From NCBI RefSeq assembly GCF_002858925.1, contig NZ_PJRS01000039.1:1-64000 (forward strand): a stretch of 64,000 nucleotides of DNA, written 5' to 3'. Positions 50,675-59,148 of the stretch are shown in pieces; position 1 is the stretch's first letter; each line of letters opens with the position of its first letter. The translations under genes were made by a program, and so were the position numbers. The stretch comes from Caulobacter zeae. GTDB lineage: Bacteria > Pseudomonadota > Alphaproteobacteria > Caulobacterales > Caulobacteraceae. The notes under the pieces are model-generated. The model made no database searches. It saw only the letters and a list, made by a program, of their open reading frames with translations, and was not told the DNA's origin.

Positions 50675-51487
50675 ATGACCGCACGCCTTCTCGCCCTGGC
50701 CCTGAGCCTCGCCGCCGCCGGACCAGCGCTCGCCGATCCCGCGCCGCCCGCGCGCGAATTGACCGAGGGCGTCATCTGGCAGAGCAAGCCGGGCCCCATG
50801 GACCTCGATCGCTATTATCCGGAAGAGGCCCGCCGCAGGAATCTCTCCGGCTGGGCGTTGATGCGCTGCCGGGTGACGCCCGAGGGCAGGATGGAGGCCT
50901 GCCGCGCGCCGGCCTCGTCGCCCGAGGGCGTCCATTTCGACGACATGGCCCTGAAGCTGGCTCCGAAGTTCCGCATGGCGCCGGCCACGGCGGACGGCGC
51001 GCCGGTGGGCGGGGCGATGATCACTATTCCGATCACCCTCGTCGGCGGCCCCGACGGCGGAAAGCCGGCGCCGGTCAGCTTCCAGCCGGGCCGCGCCGCC
51101 GCGGCCCTGATCCCGGCCAAGGACGGCTCGATTTCCTGCCCGCGGCCCGACAACGCCGACCAGCAGTGCCGGCTGCACGCGATCACCTGGGAAGCTTCGC
51201 CGCCACCCCACATCGCCGGCCCGCTGATCGCGGCCCTGGGCCCCGTCAACGGCATGGCCAACCTCGAATGCACGGCCCGCGACGGCGCCTTGACCGACTG
51301 CGGGGCCAGCGGTCCCGAGCTGTCTGCGGCGGCGCGCGAGGCGATGCTGGCCCTGGCTTCCCAATTGAAGCCGCCGAAACGCACAGCCAACGGCGCGCCC
51401 ACCGAGGGCCAGCGCATCTTCGCCGTGTTCGACTGGACCGCGCTCAGCCGGATCTATGGCGCGGTTTACGGCGGCAAGGACCGATAG
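50675..51487 (+). CDS. Periplasmic TonB C-terminal-domain-like protein
   Basis: A 270-residue exported protein with a signal peptide (LLALALSLAAAGPALADPA). Residues about 45-125 (YYPEEARRRNLSGWALMRCR, VTPEGRMEACRAPASSPEG, FDDMALKLAPKFRMAPA) match the TonB C-terminal fold, with the YPxxA motif. A second similar but weaker half follows with two cysteine pairs. No transmembrane anchor and no proline-rich spacer, so it is not a normal TonB. It might bind peptidoglycan or a receptor. AAGGAG precedes the ATG. Confidence 0.65.
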   Translation: MTARLLALALSLAAAGPALADPAPPARELTEGVIWQSKPGPMDLDRYYPEEARRRNLSGWALMRCRVTPEGRMEACRAPASSPEGVHFDDMALKLAPKFRMAPATADGAPVGGAMITIPITLVGGPDGGKPAPVSFQPGRAAAALIPAKDGSISCPRPDNADQQCRLHAITWEASPPPHIAGPLIAALGPVNGMANLECTARDGALTDCGASGPELSAAAREAMLALASQLKPPKRTANGAPTEGQRIFAVFDWTALSRIYGAVYGGKDR

Positions 51488-51496
51488 GGAGGGCCT

Positions 51497-54400
51497 TTAG
51501 CCCTCCCACTGCCCCCACAGCTTGGCCGCGGTCGCCTTGGCCTTATCGACCGCAGCTTCCTTGACATGACCATAGCCGCGGATCTCGGACGGAACCTGGG
51601 CCAGCTTGAGCGCCAGCGCCTTGTTCTCGGCCCGCAGGCCCGCGCCCAGACGGTCCAGCGTGACCTCGTAATCGGCGATCAGGCCGCGCTCCATCCTGCG
51701 CTCCTCGGTCTTGCCGAAGATGTCGAAGGCCCCGCCGCGCAGGCCCTTCATCCGGGCGATAGCCGGGAAGGCCAGGTCCAGCATCCAGCCGCCGAAGGCG
51801 ATCTTCCGCGGCTTGCCGTCCTTGCCCTTGGGCGCGATCAGCGGCGGCGACAGCCAGACCTTGGCCTTGCCGCCCTTGAAGGTTCCCGCCAGCTCCTTGG
51901 CGAAACGGCCGTCGGTATAGAGCCTCGCGACCTCGTACTCGTCCTTGTAGGCCATCAGCCTGTAGAGGTTGGTCGCCGCCGCGCGGGTCAGGAGCAGCTC
52001 AACCCCCTCGCCCACCACCGCGACCTCGGCATGGCGAACCTTGGCGATGCGCTCGGCGTAGCGGGCGGCGTAGTGGGCGTCCTGGTAGGCGACCAGGTCT
52101 TCCACCCGGCGGGCGATCAGGGCGTCCAGCGGCTCGGTCTCGGGCGTGACGACCGCCACCGGCTTGTCGCCGGCCGCGGCCGGGTCGAAGGCGATCTGGC
52201 GGCCCAGCTCGAAGGCCTGCAGGTTGGCCTCGGCGTCCACTCCGTTCAGCTTGATGGCGCGATAGAGGGCGCGACTGGAGACCGGGATAACCCCGCGCTG
52301 CCAGGCGAAGCCGACCATGATCATGTTGGCGTAGATGGCGTCGCCGAAGCGGGCCTCGGCCAGGCGCTGGGCGGGGCAGGCGTCGAAGGCCTTGGTGGCG
52401 GCCTTGACCCGGCGGGCCATGGCGCCGCCGTCGAACTTCACGTCGCGGCTGGTGACGAAGTCGGCGGTGGGGGCGAAGTCGCTGTTGCCGAAGGCCATGG
52501 TGCGGTCCTTGGCGTAGAGGGCCAGGGCCTCGGGACTGGCGGCGACCAAGAGGTCGCAGGCGATCAGCACGTCGGCGCTGGCGGCGGGCACGCGGCCGCC
52601 GACCACCGTCTCCTCGGTCTCGCCGATCTTGACGTGGCTGAACACCGAGCCGCCCTTCTGGGCCAGGCCTGTCATGTCCACCACGCTGCCGGCGCGGCCG
52701 TCGACGTGCGCAGCCATGGCCAGGATCGAGGCCACGGTGGTCACGCCGGTGCCGCCGACGCCGGTGAAGATGATCCGACGCACGCCGTGGAACTCTTCGA
52801 AGGCCGGCAGCGGCGTGGAATCGGCCGACAGCGGCGCGGGCTTGGCCTCCTCGCCGGCCTTCTCGGCCCCTTCCAGGGTGACGAAGGACGGGCAGAAGCC
52901 CTCAAGGCACGAATAGTCCTGATTGCAGCTGGACTGGTTGATCTTGCGCTTGCGGCCAAAGGCGGTGTCGAGCGGTTCCACCGACACGCAGTTGGACTTC
53001 ACCGAGCAGTCGCCGCAGCCCTCGCAGACCAGCGGGTTGATGAACACCTTCTGGGTCGCCTTGGCCATGGTCCCGCGCTTGCGGCGGCGGCGCTTCTCGG
53101 TGGCGCAGGTCTGGTCGTAGAGCAGCACCGTCGTCCCGGGGGTGTCGCGCAGCGCCTTCTGCACGGTCATGAGCTCGGAGCGCGGGAAGACCTCGACGCC
53201 GGGGGCCAGATCGGTGACCCCGGCATAGCGTTCCAGCTCGTCGACGACGATGACCGTCTTGGTCACGCCCTCGCTGGCCAGCTGGCGGGTGATCTGGGCC
53301 GGGGTGAAGCCGCTCTCGGCGCGCTGGCCGCCGGTCATGGCCACGGCGTCGTTGAACAAGAGCTTGTAGGTGATGTTGGCCCCGGCCGCGACGGCGGCGC
53401 GGATGGCGAGGGAACCCGAGTGGTTGTAGGTGCCGTCGCCCAGGTTCTGGAAGACGTGCTTCTCGGTGGTGAAGGGCGCGGCGCCCACCCAGGTCAGGCC
53501 CTCGCCGCCCATGTGGGTGTTGAGGTCGGTCGAGGGATCGTTGAAGCCGGCCATGTAGTGGCAGCCGATGCCCGCCAGCGCCCGGCTGCCTTCCGGCAGC
53601 TTGGTCGAGGTGTTGTGCGGGCAGCCCGAACAGAAGAACGGCTTGCGCGCCTGGTCCGAGGCCAGGCTGACGGCGGCGACGCCGGCGGCCGAGACGCGGT
53701 TCAGATAGGCCCGCGCGCGCTCCATATGCGGCCCGTCGGGCAGGCGGTCGTAGATGGCCAGGGCGATTTCGGCCACCGACAGCGAGCCCAGCTCCGACAA
53801 CAGCGGATGGCCCTTCTCGTCGGTCTTGCCGATGATCCGCGGACGGGCCTGGGCCGGCAGGTCGTAGAGCGCGGCCCGGGCCTGGGGCTCGATCAGGGCG
53901 CGCTTGTGCTCGATCACCATCAGGGTCTCGAGGCCGGCGGCGAAGGCGCGCAGGCCGAGCGGCTCCAGCGGCCAGGGCATGCCCACCTTGTAGACCGAGA
54001 CGCCCAGGTCGGCGGCTTCCTGCAGGCTCATGCCCATGGCCGAGAAGGCCTCGAGCACGTCCTTGTAGGCCTGGCCCTGGCAGACGATGCCCAGGCGGGC
54101 CTTGCCGACCTTCACATGCGAAGCGCCCAGCACCACGCGGTCGATCTGGTTGGCGCGGGCGAAGGCCAGGGCAGCGGGGATCTTGTGGAGGCGGAGACGG
54201 CGCTCCTTCTCCATCGGCTGATCCTTCAGCCGGATGCCAAGGCCGCCGGGCGGCATGGCGAATTCGGGAATGACCGCCTGGTGGCGACCCAGCGAGACGT
54301 CGATCGTGACGCCGCTGTCCATGGTGTCGGCGAGAGCGATCAGGCCGGTCCACAGGCCCGAGAACCGCGACATGGCGATACCCAGGATGCCGTAGTCCAG

Positions 54401-54937
54401 CACCTCCTGCACGTCGGCCGGCGACAGGACGGGGATCTCGAAGTCCTGAAAGGCGAACTCTGACTGCGACGGCAGGGTCGAGCTTTTGCAGGCGTGGTCG
54501 TCGCCGGCCACGGCCAGGACGCCGCCGGTCGGGAACGTGCCGGCGAAGTTGGCGTGCTTGAAGACGTCGCCGGTGCGGTCGACGCCCGGCGCCTTGCCGT
54601 ACCACATGCCATAGACGCCATCATGCGTAGCGCCGGGGAAGAGGTTGGCCTGCTGGCTGCCCCAGACCGCCGTGGCGGCGAGGTCTTCGTTCAGGCCTTC
54701 CTTGAAGACCACGTCGTGCGCATCGAGCAGCTTGCGGATGCGGGCGGCCTGCTGGTCGAGCCCCCCGAGCGGCGAGCCGCGATAGCCCGACATGAAGCCG
54801 GCTGTGTTCAGGCCGGCGAGTCGGTCCAGGCGCTTTCTATCGAGCAGCACACGGAGCAGCGCCTGCACGCCAGTGATGAAGGCGCGACCATCTTCGAGCA
54901 CATATTTGTCGTCGAGCGTGACTTCCGAGTGCCGCAT
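51497..54937 (-). CDS. Fused indolepyruvate:ferredoxin oxidoreductase
   Basis: An 1146-residue fusion of the IorA (TPP-binding) and IorB (gamma) parts. SGYRGSPLGGLD starts the pyrimidine-binding domain, GIGCHYMAGF with NLGDGTYNHSGSLAIRAAVA marks the TPP site, the cluster region is CEGCGDCSVKSNCVSVEPLD, and GVGGTGVTTVASILAMAAHV starts the gamma domain. It decarboxylates aryl or other 2-oxo acids to acyl-CoA with ferredoxin. Alphaproteobacteria often carry this large single-chain form. It faces an Lrp gene at its 5' end. No ferredoxin gene adjoins. Confidence 0.92.
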   Translation of the reverse strand: MRHSEVTLDDKYVLEDGRAFITGVQALLRVLLDRKRLDRLAGLNTAGFMSGYRGSPLGGLDQQAARIRKLLDAHDVVFKEGLNEDLAATAVWGSQQANLFPGATHDGVYGMWYGKAPGVDRTGDVFKHANFAGTFPTGGVLAVAGDDHACKSSTLPSQSEFAFQDFEIPVLSPADVQEVLDYGILGIAMSRFSGLWTGLIALADTMDSGVTIDVSLGRHQAVIPEFAMPPGGLGIRLKDQPMEKERRLRLHKIPAALAFARANQIDRVVLGASHVKVGKARLGIVCQGQAYKDVLEAFSAMGMSLQEAADLGVSVYKVGMPWPLEPLGLRAFAAGLETLMVIEHKRALIEPQARAALYDLPAQARPRIIGKTDEKGHPLLSELGSLSVAEIALAIYDRLPDGPHMERARAYLNRVSAAGVAAVSLASDQARKPFFCSGCPHNTSTKLPEGSRALAGIGCHYMAGFNDPSTDLNTHMGGEGLTWVGAAPFTTEKHVFQNLGDGTYNHSGSLAIRAAVAAGANITYKLLFNDAVAMTGGQRAESGFTPAQITRQLASEGVTKTVIVVDELERYAGVTDLAPGVEVFPRSELMTVQKALRDTPGTTVLLYDQTCATEKRRRRKRGTMAKATQKVFINPLVCEGCGDCSVKSNCVSVEPLDTAFGRKRKINQSSCNQDYSCLEGFCPSFVTLEGAEKAGEEAKPAPLSADSTPLPAFEEFHGVRRIIFTGVGGTGVTTVASILAMAAHVDGRAGSVVDMTGLAQKGGSVFSHVKIGETEETVVGGRVPAASADVLIACDLLVAASPEALALYAKDRTMAFGNSDFAPTADFVTSRDVKFDGGAMARRVKAATKAFDACPAQRLAEARFGDAIYANMIMVGFAWQRGVIPVSSRALYRAIKLNGVDAEANLQAFELGRQIAFDPAAAGDKPVAVVTPETEPLDALIARRVEDLVAYQDAHYAARYAERIAKVRHAEVAVVGEGVELLLTRAAATNLYRLMAYKDEYEVARLYTDGRFAKELAGTFKGGKAKVWLSPPLIAPKGKDGKPRKIAFGGWMLDLAFPAIARMKGLRGGAFDIFGKTEERRMERGLIADYEVTLDRLGAGLRAENKALALKLAQVPSEIRGYGHVKEAAVDKAKATAAKLWGQWEG

Positions 54938-55079
54938 GGCAAAAATTTTCCTCCCGGGTCTTTTCGCCCGTAAGGCAATATCTTATAGAAGCGCGGAAAT
55001 TGTTTGCCCAAGGCGTGCCCGACTCAGGCGGGCTTTGCGCAAGATCGACGCGTCAAACACCCTCTGGGGGGAGGAATTC

Positions 55080-55577
55080 TTGTCCGAACAACTCGACGCC
55101 GTGGATGCCAAGATCCTGGATCTCATCCAACACGACGCCGGACTGTCCGTCGCCGAGATCGCCGAGCGAGTCGGGCTGTCCTCCAGCCCGTGCTGGCGGC
55201 GTATCAAGCGGCTGGAAGACGCCGGCGTCATCCAGCGCCGCGTGACCATCCTGGACCGCGAAAAGCTGGGCCTGGGCTTCGAGGTCTATTGCACCGTGAA
55301 GCTGTCGCTGCCGACCAAGGAAAACCTCGAGACCTTCGAGCACGCGGTCGCCAAGTGGGCCGAAGTGGTGCAGTGCGCCACCGTGACCGGCGCGGCCGAC
55401 TACGAGATGCGCATCGTCACCCGCGACATGCACGCCTTCGACGAGTTCCTGCGCGACAAGATCCTGTCGCTGGGCCTGGTGTCGAACATCGAGAGCCGCA
55501 TCGTCATCCGCGGCGTCAAGAACTCGACCGCCGTGCCGCTGGGCCTGGTCAGCCCCTACGTCAGCCCGCTGGGCTGA
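55080..55577 (+). CDS. Lrp/AsnC-family regulator
   Basis: A 165-residue regulator. LDAVDAKILDLIQHDAGLSV, AEIAERVGLSSSPCWRRIKR is the helix-turn-helix; the RAM ligand-binding domain follows (VQCATVTGAADYEMRIVTRD). Lrp-type proteins respond to amino acids; divergence from an indolepyruvate oxidoreductase suggests control by aromatic or branched amino acids. The TTG at 55080 has GGGAGGAA six bases ahead, and upstream open frame is shadow. Confidence 0.85.
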   Translation: MSEQLDAVDAKILDLIQHDAGLSVAEIAERVGLSSSPCWRRIKRLEDAGVIQRRVTILDREKLGLGFEVYCTVKLSLPTKENLETFEHAVAKWAEVVQCATVTGAADYEMRIVTRDMHAFDEFLRDKILSLGLVSNIESRIVIRGVKNSTAVPLGLVSPYVSPLG

Positions 55578-55703
55578 GGGGCGTTCGTTCGAGGGCGGTG
55601 GGGGCCGCCCTCGACGAGACCCCTTGCCCCCCCTTGCATCCGAAGACGGACCGTCCTCTCCTAGGCGCAAGGTCGAGCCACATCGACCGGGAGGACAAGC
55701 CCC

Positions 55704-56048
55704 ATGGGCCAGCACGCCGACCAAGCCGGCGAACACCGCGCCTCTAGCGAGGAGCGCTATCGCACCTTCGCCGACTTCTATCCCTTCTATCTCTCCGAAC
55801 ATCTCAACCGCACCAGCCGCCGGCTGCACGTCATCGGCACGGGGCTGGTGATCGTCAGCCTGGTGATGGGCTTCACGGTCAGCCCGTGGTTCTTCCTGCT
55901 CGCGCCGCTGATCGGCTATGGCTTCGCCTGGGTCGGCCACTTCGTGTTCGAGAAGAACCGCCCGGCCACCTTCACCTATCCGCTCTACAGCCTGATGGGC
56001 GATTTCCGGCTGTTCTTCGAGACCGTGGCGGGCCGCCGGCCCTGGTAG
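55704..56048 (+). CDS. Mpo1-like (DUF962) membrane protein
   Basis: A 114-residue protein. FADFYPFYLSEHLNRTSRRL HVIGTGL carries the His residues of the Mpo1/YGL010w family, and GFAWVGHFVFEKNRPATFTY the second His group. Yeast Mpo1 is an iron-dependent dioxygenase for 2-hydroxy fatty acids. Two membrane segments are visible (VIVSLVMGFTVSPWFFLLAP). GGGAGGACAAG precedes the start. Bacterial function is presumed similar. Confidence 0.82.
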   Translation: MGQHADQAGEHRASSEERYRTFADFYPFYLSEHLNRTSRRLHVIGTGLVIVSLVMGFTVSPWFFLLAPLIGYGFAWVGHFVFEKNRPATFTYPLYSLMGDFRLFFETVAGRRPW

Positions 56049-56137
56049 CGGCAGAAAACTGAAACGGGGCTTTCCGATTGGCGCCGCGTTTGCTGGTCAA
56101 GCTGGCAAGCGACCTAATTCGAGAAAGCCGCCGCCTC

Positions 56138-56638
56138 ATGTTCCAGAAGAAGAAAGACGCCCCCGCCCCGCTGGCCCTGGAGCCGCTGGCGGCCGCTCCG
56201 ACGCCCGCGCCGCTGGCCCAGGCCGCCGCGCCCGCGCCGCCGCCGCGTCCCAAGCCCGCCTCGCTGATCGCACAGGGCCTGACCATCCGCGGCGATGTCT
56301 CCGGCGATGGCGAACTGCACCTGGACTGCGTGGTCCAGGGCGACATCAAGGTGGGCAAGCTGGTCCTGGGCCCCAACGGCCGCGTGGAGGGCTCGATCGC
56401 CGCCCAGGCCGTCGAAATCCACGGCAAGGTGATCGGCGCCGTCGCGGCCCGCCAGGTGCGCCTCTACGGCACAGCCAAGGTCGAGGGCGACATCGCCCAC
56501 GAACAGCTGGCCATGGAGAGCGGCGCCGACTTCCAGGGCCGCAGCGTCAAGTTCACCCGCCCCGCGCCCCAGCCCGCCCCTGCCCCGGCCGCCCAGGCTC
56601 CGGTCGCGCCCGCGGCCTACGCGCCCGCCGTCGGCTGA
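56138..56638 (+). CDS. Bactofilin
   Basis: A 166-residue cytoskeletal protein. After a Pro/Ala-rich N-terminus the central domain runs LIAQGLTIRGDVSGDGELHL, DCVVQGDIKVGKLVLGPNGR, VEGSIAAQAVEIHGKVIGAV, a right-handed beta-helix repeat typical of bactofilins, followed by a second Pro/Ala-rich tail. Bactofilins form filaments at the membrane; in Caulobacter, BacA/BacB recruit a cell-wall synthase at the stalk. The ATG at 56138 (MFQKKK) fits the membrane-binding N-terminus of the family. Confidence 0.9.
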   Translation: MFQKKKDAPAPLALEPLAAAPTPAPLAQAAAPAPPPRPKPASLIAQGLTIRGDVSGDGELHLDCVVQGDIKVGKLVLGPNGRVEGSIAAQAVEIHGKVIGAVAARQVRLYGTAKVEGDIAHEQLAMESGADFQGRSVKFTRPAPQPAPAPAAQAPVAPAAYAPAVG

Positions 56639-56720
56639 CCCTCTGGCAACCGGGCGGGAGGTCCGGGTATTGTTCGGATCGAAGCGCCCGACCGCGCCGA
56701 GCTTTTCGGGACAGTAGCCG

Positions 56721-57233
56721 ATGACCACCGCCGCCCGCCTCGCCCTGCTCCTGGCCGTTCTCGCGGCGGCCGGCTGCTCGCGCAATGACGACAAGGCCGC
56801 CGCCCCGGCCGCCGTAGCGTCCTCGGCCAGGAGCGAGGCCGCGCCCGCGGCGGGCGGTCCGCCCAAGCCGCTGCGCGCCGGCCTCTGGAAGACCACCGCC
56901 AGCACGCCCAGCGGCGAGCAGAGCACCACCCAGTGCGTCACTGAGGGCCATGACCCCGCCGCCGAGGCCGCCAAGGCCGCGCCGTGCGGCCAGCCCCAGG
57001 TCACCCAGGTCATCGACGGTTTCACGCTGGAACTGACCTGCCGCAAGGACGCCATAACCTACAGCCTGGCCGGCGTGGTGAAGGGCGACTTCCAGACCCA
57101 CACGACCACCGACCTTGAAATGAAGGTGCAGGCCTACGGCGCGTCCAAGACGATGCGGCTGCACAGCGAGAGCGTCTATGTCGGCCCCTGCGAGGTCAGG
57201 GATGAGCAAGCGCCGCCGCAGCCCAAGGAATAG
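56721..57233 (+). CDS. DUF3617-like lipoprotein
   Basis: A 170-residue lipoprotein. The lipobox is LAAAGC, then a low-complexity Ala/Pro stretch and a domain with GLWKTTASTPSGEQSTTQCV, four cysteines, and YVGPCEVRDE near the end, the pattern of DUF3617 proteins. Function is unknown; location is probably the periplasm. It follows the bactofilin gene by 82 bases on the same strand. Confidence 0.7.
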   Translation: MTTAARLALLLAVLAAAGCSRNDDKAAAPAAVASSARSEAAPAAGGPPKPLRAGLWKTTASTPSGEQSTTQCVTEGHDPAAEAAKAAPCGQPQVTQVIDGFTLELTCRKDAITYSLAGVVKGDFQTHTTTDLEMKVQAYGASKTMRLHSESVYVGPCEVRDEQAPPQPKE

Positions 57234-57375
57234 GCGCCGAGCCTAGCCAAAATACCTTATGTGGCGCCCGCGCCACAAACGCCGAGCTTCGCGGAGAACG
57301 TCGCTTTTTTACAGGAACAGCAAGGCTTGTAGGTTCATTGTCTCTGCATGGGGGTTCCGTGAGTTCGAGGAGCCG

Positions 57376-57693
57376 ATGACGATGAGCGGTCCGCATCTGA
57401 CCGTCGTGCCGGAAGAAACCGCCGGCGCTGAAGTCTACAACCTTACCCGTGGGCCGGAGACGACGGCCCAGCGCCTGCAACGCCTGCAACAAGAGGCCCG
57501 CCAGCTGGCCCGTGAAGAAGTCGAGGCCCTGGAACGGGACCTGCTCGCCCTGGGCGAACGGGCCCAGCAGATCGCGCACGGGGGCGAGGCCTATGCCGTA
57601 GGCCTGCGGGAGATGGCCTCGCGGCTGTCGTCCGAGCTGCCTCAGAAGGCCCAGTCGCTGCGCGCCATCCTGGAACGCACAGCACGCGACTGA
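57376..57693 (+). CDS. Small coiled-coil protein of unknown function
   Basis: About 105 residues (MTMSGPHLTVVPEETAGAEV). Residues about 30-60 (TAQRLQRLQQEARQLAREEV, EALERDLLALG) form a clear coiled coil with heptad leucines. No signal or membrane span. Two starts compete: ATG 57376 and ATG 57382; GAGGAG sits nine bases before the latter. A hairpin follows 12 bases after the stop. Probably a conserved Caulobacter-type cytoplasmic protein. Confidence 0.6.
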   Translation: MTMSGPHLTVVPEETAGAEVYNLTRGPETTAQRLQRLQQEARQLAREEVEALERDLLALGERAQQIAHGGEAYAVGLREMASRLSSELPQKAQSLRAILERTARD

Positions 57694-57705
57694 TCCACAA
57701 AGCAA

Positions 57706-57734
57706 ACGGCCCGGAAGCCAAGCCTCCGGGCCGT
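57706..57734. terminator. Hairpin between converging genes
   Basis: ACGGCCCGGA at 57706-57715 pairs perfectly with TCCGGGCCGT at 57725-57734. There is no T-run, so this is a weaker terminator candidate than the others, but the location between converging genes fits. Confidence 0.55.
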
Positions 57735-57824
57735 CGAATTCTCGATGCTTGCCGACGCATTTTCTAGCGACGAACCGGCATCCGCTTCGTTTGAAAATGC
57801 TTCGATGCCTGATCGCAGCGGGCC

Positions 57825-58394
57825 TTACAGGCCCGGCAGCTTGATCTTGCCCTGCTTGTCGCGGGTGATGACGATCGCGCCGCCGCCCGTGAGGGTCTTC
57901 AGGCGCTCTTCCTCGGCGGCCGCGTCGACCGGCACCGGAGCCGTGGCGCCGGCCTCGGCCGCCGTGACCGCGCCGGCGGTCTTGTCGTCCTTGCGCCAGA
58001 ACATGACCTTCTTGGCGAAGCTCTCGTCCTTGTGCGCCAGGTCGCCGTTCTCGTCGTCGACGACGAAGCGGATCAGCGGGTCGGCCTTGTCGACGCCGGC
58101 CTTGGAGACCAGCAGCTTTTCACCGTCGGTGCGGTTGGCGGCCAGGCTCTGGCCCAGCAGGGCCTGACGCGCGGCGCTTTCCGGCTGCAGTTCCTGCGGA
58201 CGCGGCTCGCCAGGCGCCGGCGGGCGCAGGCTGTAGTCCGGCGGAACGACGAGCGGAGCCTTGGTGACGACGCGGAACTCGTCGGGGACCACCTTGCTCA
58301 TGCCCAGGGCCTTCGAGGCCGACTGGCAGCCGGCCAGACCGGTGGCGGCCACGGCGGCCAGCACGCTCAGGGTCGCAACCCGGTTGAACTTCAT
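57825..58394 (-). CDS. DUF3035 lipoprotein, candidate BamF
   Basis: A 189-residue lipoprotein. The signal peptide ends in TGLAGC. The mature N-terminus contains KVVPDEFRVVTKAPLVVPPD, a motif highly characteristic of alphaproteobacterial DUF3035 proteins; BamF, found in the Caulobacter BAM complex, is of this type. Late residues AIVITRDKQGKIKLPGL are also conserved. It should help outer-membrane protein assembly. It follows lspA on the same strand by about 126 bases. Confidence 0.7.
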   Translation of the reverse strand: MKFNRVATLSVLAAVAATGLAGCQSASKALGMSKVVPDEFRVVTKAPLVVPPDYSLRPPAPGEPRPQELQPESAARQALLGQSLAANRTDGEKLLVSKAGVDKADPLIRFVVDDENGDLAHKDESFAKKVMFWRKDDKTAGAVTAAEAGATAPVPVDAAAEEERLKTLTGGGAIVITRDKQGKIKLPGL

Positions 58395-58520
58395 GAACCC
58401 ATGCTCCAGCGGCCGCCCCCGGGGCCGAAAATCGGACGCCCTCGATACGACATCCGAAGGCGGGCGCCAATGTCCTTCGAATTTGTGGCCTTGCTTGGGC
58501 GCTAAGCCCCGGTTTGGCCC

Positions 58521-59021
58521 CTATTCCGTCTGGTGTGAGAGCTTGTTCTCTTCACCGATGAAACTGTCCAGCAACAGGAACGCCACCCCGACGCTGATGC
58601 CCGAGTCGGCGACGTTGAACACCCAGGGGAAATAGAGTCGCGACACGTCGATGAAGTCGACGACGTAGCCATAGATCACCCGGTCGATCAGGTTGTTGCC
58701 GATCGCCCCGCCGATGATCATGCCAAGGCCCAGGGCCGTCAGCGGCCGCACGGCCTTGCGCGCCCAGATCGAGAGGCCGACCACGACCGCGGCCGAGAAG
58801 ACCGTCAGCAGCCAGCGCCCCCACTCGGCGTGGTCGCGCAGCAGGCCAAAGCTCATGCCGTAGTTATGGACCATGGTCAGCTTGACCGGACCCAGCAGCG
58901 AGGCGCTGGAGCCCTGGGCCGAGCCCAGCAGGCCCAGCACCCAGAGCTTGGAGATCTGGTCGAGCACCACCGTGGCGACGGCGACTGCGTAGGCGGTCCA
59001 GCCCAGGCGGGTGATCTTCAA
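58521..59021 (-). CDS. lspA: Lipoprotein signal peptidase II
   Basis: A 166-residue membrane peptidase that cleaves the signal peptide of lipoproteins. Four membrane spans are visible; NNLIDRVIYGYVVDFI and FNVADSGISVG carry the catalytic aspartates. The preferred start is TTG 59021 with GGGAG seven bases ahead; the longer frame runs into the upstream repeat. It follows ileS, as in many bacteria. Lipoproteins of this window are its natural substrates. Confidence 0.93.
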   Translation of the reverse strand: MKITRLGWTAYAVAVATVVLDQISKLWVLGLLGSAQGSSASLLGPVKLTMVHNYGMSFGLLRDHAEWGRWLLTVFSAAVVVGLSIWARKAVRPLTALGLGMIIGGAIGNNLIDRVIYGYVVDFIDVSRLYFPWVFNVADSGISVGVAFLLLDSFIGEENKLSHQTE

Positions 59022-59040
59022 GGTTAGCTCCCAACTGAGC

Positions 59041-59146
59041 CCTCCCCCTCGATGGGGGAGGGTTGGGTGGGGGTGGCTACGGCCGTACGAGTTGAACCGC
59101 CGCATCACCCCCATCCCCGGCCCTTCCCCCATCAAGGGAGAAGGGA
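59041..59146. repeat. GC-rich hairpin repeat between ileS and lspA
   Basis: CCTCCCCCTCGATGGGGGAGG starts it (broken: CCTCCCCCTC, then GATGGGGGAGG). GGGTGGGGGTGG and CACCCCCATCCCC form a second inverted pair, and CCTTCCCCCATC with AAGGGAGAAGGG closes it. It occupies the whole ileS-lspA gap and ends three bases before the ileS stop codon. Confidence 0.7.
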
Positions 59147-59148
59147 GA

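Noticed and set aside
51566..54463. A 965-codon plus-strand frame opposite the indolepyruvate oxidoreductase gene
   Set aside because: Shadow frame; the minus-strand product has complete TPP and cluster motifs.
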